IMG/VR virus record: IMGVR_UViG_3300028558_000274
Location: 1 to 22,308 of that record
DNA length: 22,308 nt
Strand: one strand, 5' to 3'
Origin: a virus
Of this stretch, positions 12,754 to 20,134 are shown piece after piece. Position 1 is the stretch's first letter, and every line of letters starts with the position of its first letter. The notes beneath the pieces were generated by a model that saw only the letters and a list, made by a program, of their open reading frames with translations, was not told where the DNA came from and ran no database searches. The position numbers and the translations under genes are program-made.

Positions 12754-14963
12754 TGCCACTGAATCGTAACGCCGTAGATCGGAATGATCTTGCCGTTGAG
12801 CGTCTTGACGCGCGCTTGTATCGACGACCCGCTGGTACAGGCTGTGTCAGCCGTTTCGGCAACTTTGCGGCCTGACTGGCCATTGCCCGCGCTCGACAAG
12901 GTCGCCGACGCCCAATTCGTGCCGCCGTTGCATGACACCTCGACGGTCAAATCGGTGTTGAGCGTCGGCGTTGCCGTGTTGTCATACTCGACCAGCACAC
13001 GAGCATTGGCCGCGGCGCTCGTCGGAGTCTGCGCCGTCGTCACGATGGTCATGTCGTTGACCGGTGACGTGTATGCGTTCAGGTCCGACAATTGAACGGC
13101 GGACGTTCCGTAGTTGTTCTGTAACAAGACCGCCGCGACGTACCGAGCGGTAACCGAACCAGTCCGCGTAAAATCTGTTACCGATGACGGAATGGTGATG
13201 TCTGAGCCGAGTTCAGTCCAGGTCGTTCCGTCAGTCGAATAATAAAGTCCCATGCCGTTGGTGGGGCCAGCAGGACGAGCGAGTTGCTTCACCTCAATCT
13301 GCGTGACAGTGTAATTGGCACCAAGATCAAGTTTCGCCATAATGCGCGAGTTGATGCCGGCAGCACTCAAATCGCCGATGGTCGTCAGCGAGATATTCGT
13401 GCTGGTGTTATTATCGTTGATGTTCGCTGCCGTGCCACCAAGAGGCGTCGATGGCGTTGCCGTCGTAAACCGCGTCAATGTCGGGGTCGACGCAACATAA
13501 CTCGTCTGCGCGTTCGTTGATGTGCGCGTGCCGTTTGTGAGCGTGGCAATGCCAGCGGCGTCCATGAAGCCATCGGCAACCAAACCGACGGAACGACGAT
13601 AGGTGCCGAAAAGCTTTGCCTGATAGATATAATTGAGCAGGAAATCTTGGCGCTCGGTGGTCGTCATCCCGCCACCGCCACTGGTCGCAGGAACGGACCA
13701 GTTGCCGCCCGCGTCGAGATACTTGCCGGCGGAGAAATCGCCTGCGCCTGGCGCAGGAGCTAGGCCCTTCGTGCCGCCCGATCCGGCGTCGCCAACCATT
13801 CCCGGCAGCAACGCCGTGAGCGTCGCCGCAGTCGAATAGGTCGAACCATTGAGCTTCATCGTGCTCGTGGCGCTATCCAGGGTCTTGTTTGTCAACGATT
13901 CCGCACCCGCCAGAGTGGCGAGCGTACCCGTGGCGGGCAGCGTGACGTTCGTAGCACCTGTGGTCGTGAGCGTCAGAGCATTGGCACCCGCAGTGGTGAA
14001 TGCCGCCGCGGTCGTGATGTCGCCGCCCATGTTCAGCGTGCGCGAGGCATCGTTGACCTTGACAGTGAGTGTGCGGCCGGCGGTCAGGGTCTCATTCGCA
14101 GTCACGGTCAGGTCGAACGCGCCCGTGCCGGCGTTGCGTATGGCGAGGCCCGTCAGACCTGTTGCAGTACCGCCATTGATGGTCGGAGCGGTCAGCGTCT
14201 TATTGGTGAGCGTATCGGTCGTAGCGCGGCCGACCAGCGTGTCGGTAGCCGCCGGAAGCGTGAGTACGCCCGACGCCGCTGCAGAAGCCTGCACGGTGGT
14301 CGTGCCGGAACTGGACCCTTTGTGGATAACGGTGCCGCTGTTGAACGACTTCGCGCCGGTGACCGTCTCGACGTTACCGAGCGTCATCGCCGTGCCGGAC
14401 GCGGCCGGGCCGGTCAGCGTCACGCCGTCGGGAATGGTCAGCGTCGCGCCCGTCGCCGGCGCGGTGATGGCGACCTTATTGATCGAGGTGGCAGTCGCGA
14501 CGCCCAAGGTGGGCGTGACCAGAGTCGCGCCGGTCACGAGCACGACCGCACCTGTGCCGCTCGATCCGTCCGAAAGATCGGCGACGGCTGGCTGCGCGCG
14601 GGTGACATTGCCATCCGTGCCGACGCCGGTCAGGAACTGATGCGACACCGCGACGCTGGAGAACACACCGCCGAGGCTGCCAACGGTCGGGGCGGGAATG
14701 GTCGTGTTGCGCTTGAAGCGCGTGCCGACCGAATCGACGATGCAGCTCAACCCGTCGTCCGCGGTGGTCGTGTCGCTCAGATCGGCGTCGAAGCCCTGAC
14801 CTGCAATGTCCACGCCGAAGGCATCGGAGTAGTCGTGACTGCGCACCTCGTCAGCGTTCGCCACGCGCAGGCGCACCCGGCCTTTGAAGTAGGACCGGTC
14901 GTCTGCCTTGCTGTTGGCAGTGCCGTCGACAAAAACGCTATTGATGGGGTGATCGGTGGCCAC
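12750..14963 (-). CDS. Tail fibre protein with F5/8-type C-terminal domain
   Basis: A 737-aa fibre. Residues 55-86 carry DTTTADDG... RFKR, a motif shared with the fibre at 14999. The middle (about 100-440) is low-complexity Thr/Gly/Ala-rich beta repeats including two LTNKTL units. Then come TTTERQDFLLNYIYQAKLFG (about 448-467) and a discoidin-like (F5/8 type C) region, AKLDLGANYTVTQIEV to DLNAYT, likely to bind surface glycans, and a terminal domain ending GKIIPIYGVTIQWH. It is the likely host-binding fibre. GTG 14963 has GGAG 7 nt upstream; the 12-mer TTGATAATACTC lies between it and the preceding gene. Confidence 0.85.
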   Translation of the reverse strand: MATDHPINSVFVDGTANSKADDRSYFKGRVRLRVANADEVRSHDYSDAFGVDIAGQGFDADLSDTTTADDGLSCIVDSVGTRFKRNTTIPAPTVGSLGGVFSSVAVSHQFLTGVGTDGNVTRAQPAVADLSDGSSGTGAVVLVTGATLVTPTLGVATATSINKVAITAPATGATLTIPDGVTLTGPAASGTAMTLGNVETVTGAKSFNSGTVIHKGSSSGTTTVQASAAASGVLTLPAATDTLVGRATTDTLTNKTLTAPTINGGTATGLTGLAIRNAGTGAFDLTVTANETLTAGRTLTVKVNDASRTLNMGGDITTAAAFTTAGANALTLTTTGATNVTLPATGTLATLAGAESLTNKTLDSATSTMKLNGSTYSTAATLTALLPGMVGDAGSGGTKGLAPAPGAGDFSAGKYLDAGGNWSVPATSGGGGMTTTERQDFLLNYIYQAKLFGTYRRSVGLVADGFMDAAGIATLTNGTRTSTNAQTSYVASTPTLTRFTTATPSTPLGGTAANINDNNTSTNISLTTIGDLSAAGINSRIMAKLDLGANYTVTQIEVKQLARPAGPTNGMGLYYSTDGTTWTELGSDITIPSSVTDFTRTGSVTARYVAAVLLQNNYGTSAVQLSDLNAYTSPVNDMTIVTTAQTPTSAAANARVLVEYDNTATPTLNTDLTVEVSCNGGTNWASATLSSAGNGQSGRKVAETADTACTSGSSIQARVKTLNGKIIPIYGVTIQWH

Positions 14964-14983
14964 GTATATTCTCCACTAAAGAC

Positions 14984-14995
14984 GAGTATTATCAA
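14984..14995 (-). promoter_or_regulatory. Copy of recurring 12-mer TTGAYAATACWC
   Basis: TTGATAATACTC on the - strand, in the 35-nt gap between the two tail-fibre genes. No consensus promoter with correct spacing is seen around it; the gene after it has its own ribosome binding site. Listed because the 12-mer also occurs at 2096, 8341, 12078 and 16335. Confidence 0.4.
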
Positions 14996-14998
14996 CCG

Positions 14999-16333
14999 CT
15001 AGACGCGGATATATTCCTCGATGAAGGCGCCGCCTGTCGTGCCGTTGCCGCCGACAGGGGATGTGCCGCCGATTCCAATCGTCACTGGCTCGGTGGCCGA
15101 AAGATCGGCTACGTCGACCCATCCGGCACCGGAGCCGCCGGCACCGGCGCCGTCACCGCCGCTGCCGTTGCCGCCTCTACCGAGATTGCGACCGGGGGAA
15201 GCCGCAGAGCCGAAAGGTCCGCCGGAATGACCACCGCTCGTACCGGACCCTGCGGCGGAGCCGAAATCCTCCATGCCTGTAGTCAAGCCACCGGCCGCGC
15301 CGGCGGCGGCGACATCGCCCGCATGGCCGCCTTCAGCCGTCAGATGCGTGCCGAAGGTTGTCGGTCCACCCGACCCGCCGGGACTGCTGCCACCGCCGCC
15401 GCCGCCGCCGCCGATCAGATAGACTTTGACGCCGAAGCAATTCGCGTCGTGGACGAAATTACCCGTGGATAGAAATTGTGTGAATTTGATTTTAAATTCG
15501 CCGGACGCCTTATTCCACGACGATCCGTTGAAAACGATGTCCGCGTTCTGCGCCTTGTCGTACGCTTTCCAGCCGTTCGTCGGCACGTAGTAGACCCACG
15601 CACCGCTCTCGTAGCGCGCGATCTGTGCGGCCTTGCCAGCCCACGCGCCGGTCGGCGATGAGCCGACGATGTACTCGACGTTTGCAGTCGGAGAGACCGG
15701 CGGCGCGTTTGTCGTCTGATTCTCGATTATCCAGCGCACTTTCGCACCGCCGCCGGACATGGCAGACGGAAGCACCGACCCTGTCGTCAAAGCTTGCGAA
15801 CCGAACCCGGCGGTAAGCGTTCCGCCCGACGTCTTGTGGTAATAGGTGTCGGTGGACTCGTCGTAGACGAATTGTCCGATGCGAACCGCCTGGAAAACCC
15901 AACCGCGGGCGAGATAGACGCCGATCTGTCCATCCTTGCCCGCCCAATCGGCACCGGTCGCTGCGGTCGGGATGTAATAGGTATCGCCACTCACGGGGGA
16001 CACGGGCTGCGTGGTCGTCGTGGTCGAGAGCACAGCGTAAGGCGTGGGGATTGCGGCAACGGCCTTGTATCGCTTCGCGTCCGCCGTAACCGCGCAAGTA
16101 GTGCCGTCGTGCGCGGTCGTGGTGTCGGTCGAGTCGTACTGGAAAAGAATGCCTTTCCACTGGATGTAGAGCGGCAGCGTGCCGTCGGCCGGATCGACGA
16201 CAGTAAAGTTTTGCGTATCCTCGGTGTCCGAGAAGACCCAAATGAATCGCTTGGTGACGGCTGTGCGCTGCAGCGCCTTGTCGGCTGCGCTACCGACCGG
16301 CCATGCCGCGACTGTGTCTAATGCGCTGCTCAT
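14999..16333 (-). CDS. Tail fibre protein, DUF2793 repeats and Gly-rich tip
   Basis: A 444-aa fibre. N-terminal residues 68-92 contain DTTTAHDG... RYK, shared with the fibre at 12750. Two DUF2793-type repeats follow (about 115-170, GDTYYIP... GWVFQAVRIGQF, and 219-275, NVEYIVG... GWKAYDKAQNAD). The C-terminal 150 residues are glycine-rich (VYLIGGGGGGGGSSPGGSGG and on), like the receptor-binding tips of other phage fibres. ATG 16333 has no obvious ribosome binding site; the 12-mer TTGATAATACAC lies in the 9-nt gap before it. Surface receptor recognition is inferred. Confidence 0.85.
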   Translation of the reverse strand: MSSALDTVAAWPVGSAADKALQRTAVTKRFIWVFSDTEDTQNFTVVDPADGTLPLYIQWKGILFQYDSTDTTTAHDGTTCAVTADAKRYKAVAAIPTPYAVLSTTTTTQPVSPVSGDTYYIPTAATGADWAGKDGQIGVYLARGWVFQAVRIGQFVYDESTDTYYHKTSGGTLTAGFGSQALTTGSVLPSAMSGGGAKVRWIIENQTTNAPPVSPTANVEYIVGSSPTGAWAGKAAQIARYESGAWVYYVPTNGWKAYDKAQNADIVFNGSSWNKASGEFKIKFTQFLSTGNFVHDANCFGVKVYLIGGGGGGGGSSPGGSGGPTTFGTHLTAEGGHAGDVAAAGAAGGLTTGMEDFGSAAGSGTSGGHSGGPFGSAASPGRNLGRGGNGSGGDGAGAGGSGAGWVDVADLSATEPVTIGIGGTSPVGGNGTTGGAFIEEYIRV

Positions 16334-16334
16334 G

Positions 16335-16346
16335 GTGTATTATCAA
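16335..16346 (-). promoter_or_regulatory. Copy of recurring 12-mer TTGAYAATACWC
   Basis: TTGATAATACAC on the - strand, overlapping the stop codon of the tail hub gene and ending 1 nt before the fibre ATG. GATAAT here could serve as a -10 box 5 nt before ATG 16333, which would give a leaderless mRNA, but no good -35 is seen. Confidence 0.4.
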
Positions 16347-18847
16347 CCCACATTCACGGAAGCAAGCGTGAACGGCTTTTCGTCCACGCTCGGATTCCAG
16401 TTGGATTCAATCGAGGCGTCGTATTCGGTCAGGGCGAGGGTTACGGTCGAAAAATCGTCGGAGAAGCCGACGCCCGTCACCATGTAATTGCCGATCGCCA
16501 TCGGCCATAGTTGGCTATCCCACGTCCCAACCGATCCGATGAGTTCGTCCGCCGCGACTGCGAGAATGTTCGCGTCAACGGGAACGGTGATCGTTTTACC
16601 AAGGCGCGAGCTGTCGACATACGCCTTGAGCAACCGTTCGGCGCGGCGATAGTCACGGGTGAAATCCAGCGACAGTGTGCCCGGCAAAACCTCTCCGTCC
16701 GTCGCCTGAAGATCGTAGCGGTCAAGGATCGGGCCGTTGACGGTCTGGTAATTCTGCTCCTCGGCCACAAAGACGACTTGCGCGCGATTGATGAGGTCGC
16801 GCTTGGCCTTCGCCGCCTGGTACGTGAACCCGCCGGCAATGATGCCGTCGTGAATGGTGAACGTCGGCGTCTTTGGCCGCGACGACGAAACCCACACCTT
16901 GCCGCCGCTCATCAGCACGTAACCGCGGTTCGCACTGAGCAGTCGCGGCAGCACGCTATACGGCTTTTCGTTCAGAATGATCGCGCCGTCGATGGTGTAT
17001 CGCTTGATAAGCGTGCCATCTGCGCAGCCGACCAGTTCATCGTCATATGTGGCTGCGTCTGCTACGCGGTCCCAATCGATCTTGTCTTTCGGGATACGAC
17101 CGCCGAATTCGCGCGTCAGATACCACGCCTGCACGAGAGAGGCGTTATTGGACCACTTCCACGTCGTTTCGTCGTCAAGCAGTTGCTGCGGATCGCGCGG
17201 GTCATAGACCTTGACCCCGTCCACCGACAGGTACGGATCGGGGCGCGCAACCTGTCCCCACAGGGCGTTGAATGCATCTTGCGTCGAGCCGCCGAAATTG
17301 TACTCGCCGACATACGTGGCAATTCCGCGCTGGCGGAAAATCGTGGTCGACGATCCGGTGTAAAGCGTGAAACTAGCCACAAAGATCGAATGCGTGCCGG
17401 CGTCCCCGTTCTGCTCCTCGATGCTGACTTCGTAATAGCGATACGCTGTGGAGTTGCTGAATGTGCCGGTAAAAGCCGCGTTCGCCGAATAGCTAGCGGC
17501 TACGCTGACGTAAAGGTCGGTCCACGTCGAGTTGTCGTTCGAAGCCCTCAAACGGACGATAACACTTGCACTGGATAAGGCGGCGTCGGTTGGCGCTGTC
17601 ACACAGAAGCCGGTAGCCGTCACCGAATGCCCGGAGCCGAGGTCAGCGCCAACTACTGCGGTCAGATTTCCGGTGCCTTCGTAGGACGCGCTTTGCAGCG
17701 CGACTTTGATCGTTTCGTTGAGCGCCGCAGCACCATTGGTCATCGTACCGATGACGGAAGCGTTGGCGAACGAAACTAGCGAGAGGCTGACGTTCGGATA
17801 CCGCGCCAAAATGAGCGGGTCGGCGTCTTGATCGACAGCACCGAATCGCAGCGACACCCGCATGTTGCCGGGATAGTTCGGCTGTCCGGGTGAAGACAGT
17901 GGCGTTTGAATCGAGTTCGGCGCCAGGTCCGAAAATAGAAGCGTGTCGGTGCCAATGGTGATGCTGCGAACGGCGGAAATTTCTCCGTCATTAATCAAAA
18001 TGCCGTGCGTCAGATACGGCGGCGTCACCTGTTCGAAAAAGAGCGCGCCGCCAACGTAGGCATTACCAACGATGATGCGCTTATACGGAAGCGACTGGCG
18101 TTCGGTGACCTGCACCGACGCTTGCGTACTCTGACCGCCGAGGACGCCGCTGCTACCGCTGGATAGCGACGAATCGCTACCAAGAGATCCCAAGCCTGTG
18201 TGCGGCTGGAGGAATGATGCCGCGAGCGAGAAGCCGACAGAGAGAACCGAAAGCGCCACGAAACCGACTGCACCAGCGACGAATGTAGACGCGCCAGTCA
18301 CGCCGACCACCGCCAAGATGGCAACACCGATGGTGACCGGATCGTAATTCGCGGCGTAAGTCGGTGCGACGCCGCCCATCTTCATGGCGGGTCCGTGAAC
18401 CGGCGGTTGTTCTGCGTCATTGAGCACCGACCACGCAATCGGCACGTTCTCGGCCTGCACCGTTGTAAAGCCGCGCTCGTTGCGGGCAACGAACCAGTCG
18501 CGCGCCCGGCAAATGGCGGTGGCCTGAACCGCCGCGCCTTCGGTGATCGTCCACACCAACCCCACGTCGCCGGGCTTCGCCCATCGCGGGTCGATACGCT
18601 TCCAGCCGTGCCGACGCGCTGCGCCTTGGAGCAATCCCTGCATCCCGCCGTTGGCGGAGATGTAACGCAGCGCGCCGAAGCGGGAGTGATACCGGCCCCT
18701 ATACGCAGCGACCGGGTCGTATCCCAACGCATCCTTGACGATGTCCGCAGCCCACAGCGCGCAATCGTCCACGCCCCAACGCATGACCGATCGCCCGGCG
18801 CGATCCATGCCGGCCAAAACTGCTTTCTCTAAGGCGGCTCGCGTCAA
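16343..18847 (-). CDS. DUF6950-tail hub fusion protein (tail tip J-like)
   Basis: An 834-aa tail-tip protein. Residues about 14-150 match DUF6950 (WGVDDCALWAADIVKDALGY, then YRGRYHSRFGALRY, and KPGDVGLV), an NlpC/P60-related domain usually found as a separate tail gene; DC is present (Cys about 29) but I see no His in the usual place. A hydrophobic glycine/alanine stretch (about 172-215) follows, then the tail hub region (SLPYKRIIVGNAYVGGALFF, DGEISAVRSITIG), a galactose-binding-like insert (about 430-540) and a long beta-rich end. It is likely the central hub above the fibres. The start TTG 18847 overlaps the previous stop (TTGA); the ATG at codon 14 is the alternative. Confidence 0.8.
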   Translation of the reverse strand: MTRAALEKAVLAGMDRAGRSVMRWGVDDCALWAADIVKDALGYDPVAAYRGRYHSRFGALRYISANGGMQGLLQGAARRHGWKRIDPRWAKPGDVGLVWTITEGAAVQATAICRARDWFVARNERGFTTVQAENVPIAWSVLNDAEQPPVHGPAMKMGGVAPTYAANYDPVTIGVAILAVVGVTGASTFVAGAVGFVALSVLSVGFSLAASFLQPHTGLGSLGSDSSLSSGSSGVLGGQSTQASVQVTERQSLPYKRIIVGNAYVGGALFFEQVTPPYLTHGILINDGEISAVRSITIGTDTLLFSDLAPNSIQTPLSSPGQPNYPGNMRVSLRFGAVDQDADPLILARYPNVSLSLVSFANASVIGTMTNGAAALNETIKVALQSASYEGTGNLTAVVGADLGSGHSVTATGFCVTAPTDAALSSASVIVRLRASNDNSTWTDLYVSVAASYSANAAFTGTFSNSTAYRYYEVSIEEQNGDAGTHSIFVASFTLYTGSSTTIFRQRGIATYVGEYNFGGSTQDAFNALWGQVARPDPYLSVDGVKVYDPRDPQQLLDDETTWKWSNNASLVQAWYLTREFGGRIPKDKIDWDRVADAATYDDELVGCADGTLIKRYTIDGAIILNEKPYSVLPRLLSANRGYVLMSGGKVWVSSSRPKTPTFTIHDGIIAGGFTYQAAKAKRDLINRAQVVFVAEEQNYQTVNGPILDRYDLQATDGEVLPGTLSLDFTRDYRRAERLLKAYVDSSRLGKTITVPVDANILAVAADELIGSVGTWDSQLWPMAIGNYMVTGVGFSDDFSTVTLALTEYDASIESNWNPSVDEKPFTLASVNVG

Positions 18848-19401
18848 GTCGGGGTCCACTGCAAGTTTTGGTTCACCAATGCCGGAATCATGTCGAGGCC
18901 GGTATCGCCCGGAAATTTCCAGTGCTGATTCTCCGGCGTCCACGCTTCCTCGACGGCGCGGTCGAGGATGTAAAAGCCTGTGTGCGCCACGATGTTGATG
19001 GTCGCGGTGCCATCGTCGGCGAGCACGAACGATTGCGTATCGAGTTCGGAGTCGACCAACTGCACCGGATCGGCGACGATATTGCCGTTGTCATCCAAGC
19101 AGCCGAGCCACACGAGGCCAGCGCGGTTGTGAACGTCGTCTGCCAACTTGGCCAGAATGTCGGCGTCAACGCCGCTAAGCGCGAACGTGATGTCCTGCGC
19201 TTCGATCTGGCTCGACTGCTTGACCGGCGTCACGCTGCCGAGTGGCCCGACGCCTACCCAAGTGTGACCATTCCAGGTCAGCGAACCGACGTTCGAGCAG
19301 AAATAGCCGGTGCCGCTCGGGTGATCGACTTCAACGAACAGGACGCGCGGTGCGCCTTGCTTCAACGCCTGCGCCATACGCTCGGTGACGGGACGACTCA
19401 C
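18844..19401 (-). CDS. Tail-tip/baseplate assembly protein
   Basis: A 185-aa protein with the pattern of tail-tip proteins in the position of lambda L or DUF2163: SLTWNGHTWVGVGPLGSVTP (about 40-59), TFALSGVDADILA (72-84), LVWLGCLDDNGNIVADP (95-111) and NQHWKFPGDTGLDMIPAL (157-174). It likely joins the tube end to the hub. GTG 19401 overlaps the previous stop (GTGA). Function is from position and pattern; no catalytic motif is seen. Confidence 0.7.
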   Translation of the reverse strand: MSRPVTERMAQALKQGAPRVLFVEVDHPSGTGYFCSNVGSLTWNGHTWVGVGPLGSVTPVKQSSQIEAQDITFALSGVDADILAKLADDVHNRAGLVWLGCLDDNGNIVADPVQLVDSELDTQSFVLADDGTATINIVAHTGFYILDRAVEEAWTPENQHWKFPGDTGLDMIPALVNQNLQWTPT

Positions 19402-20132
19402 GGCACCAAATCCAGCGCCTCGACGAGCGAAAAGGAAATCGACCCCATGAATCCGGCTGCAAATTCCATTTCGCCCGAGTCGTCCGTCGTCAGCCGAAAC
19501 ACCGACGCCGCGGTGCGTAACGAAACCGTGTCGCCGACCGACACGCCGGCGCGCAAAGGGGGTTCAATCTGAATACCGATCTGACCGGATGCGTCCGTAT
19601 TGCCACCGATCATCGCGTGGTAGCGGTGCGGAAAACCGGCCGGCACTCCGTTCGGCTTGATCTCCAGCGGATCGCCGCGGCGCAGCGCATTGACCACGGA
19701 GGCCGGAAAGCCTTTCAAGACCAGATAGCGGCTGCCCTTGGCGGCGACCTGCGCGACGTAGACCGTCGGCGGCATCAGCCCATCGACGAAGCCTGTGCTG
19801 TCCGAAAAGAGCGTGCCGTCGCTGAACCGGCTGCTTGCAGGTGCTGTGTTGCGATTGTACCAGCAGTCCAACTTGGTCGGGTCGGCAAAGCGCAACAGTC
19901 CGGCGCGACCGCGCAATCGCGAAAAGAACGCCTCGGCGTCTTGCCGATTGGGATCCTGCAGCGGCGCCGTGGTCATGTCGACCATCCACAACTGCGCGTG
20001 CGGACCCTTGATGCTTACCGCGCCTTGCCACGGGCGATTGGCAACCTGCGACATTGAGCGCAGCCGATACTTACCGGGGACGGCAAGTCCCCAATCGTAC
20101 CAGGCGGCGGGAAAGTCGTAGATCGTGGTCAT
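19398..20132 (-). CDS. Minor tail protein (distal tail-type)
   Basis: A 244-aa protein lying between the tape measure and the tail-tip assembly gene, the position of the distal tail or minor tail M-type protein. It opens MTTIYDFPAAWYDWGLAVPG and has a beta-rich body with LWMVDMTTAPLQ, FFSRLRGRAGLLRFADPTK (69-87) and a C-terminal SGEMEFAAGF. The F-x-RGRAG-x-RF-ADP pattern is common in small siphovirus tail proteins. ATG 20132 lies 2 nt after the preceding stop. Confidence 0.7.
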   Translation of the reverse strand: MTTIYDFPAAWYDWGLAVPGKYRLRSMSQVANRPWQGAVSIKGPHAQLWMVDMTTAPLQDPNRQDAEAFFSRLRGRAGLLRFADPTKLDCWYNRNTAPASSRFSDGTLFSDSTGFVDGLMPPTVYVAQVAAKGSRYLVLKGFPASVVNALRRGDPLEIKPNGVPAGFPHRYHAMIGGNTDASGQIGIQIEPPLRAGVSVGDTVSLRTAASVFRLTTDDSGEMEFAAGFMGSISFSLVEALDLVP

Positions 20133-20134
20133 CG

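Noticed and set aside
13849-14640. 263-aa + ORF opposite the tail fibre
   Set aside because: Val/Ala/Ser-rich antisense of the Thr/Gly-rich fibre repeats, with no ribosome binding site or domain.
14984-14995. T7-like phage promoter (TAATAC core)
   Set aside because: Only six bases agree with T7 promoters and the rest does not; no single-subunit RNA polymerase is seen in the window.
16511-17578. 355-aa + ORF opposite the tail hub gene
   Set aside because: Long antisense frame from high GC codon bias; no recognisable domain and the opposite strand has clear tail protein content.
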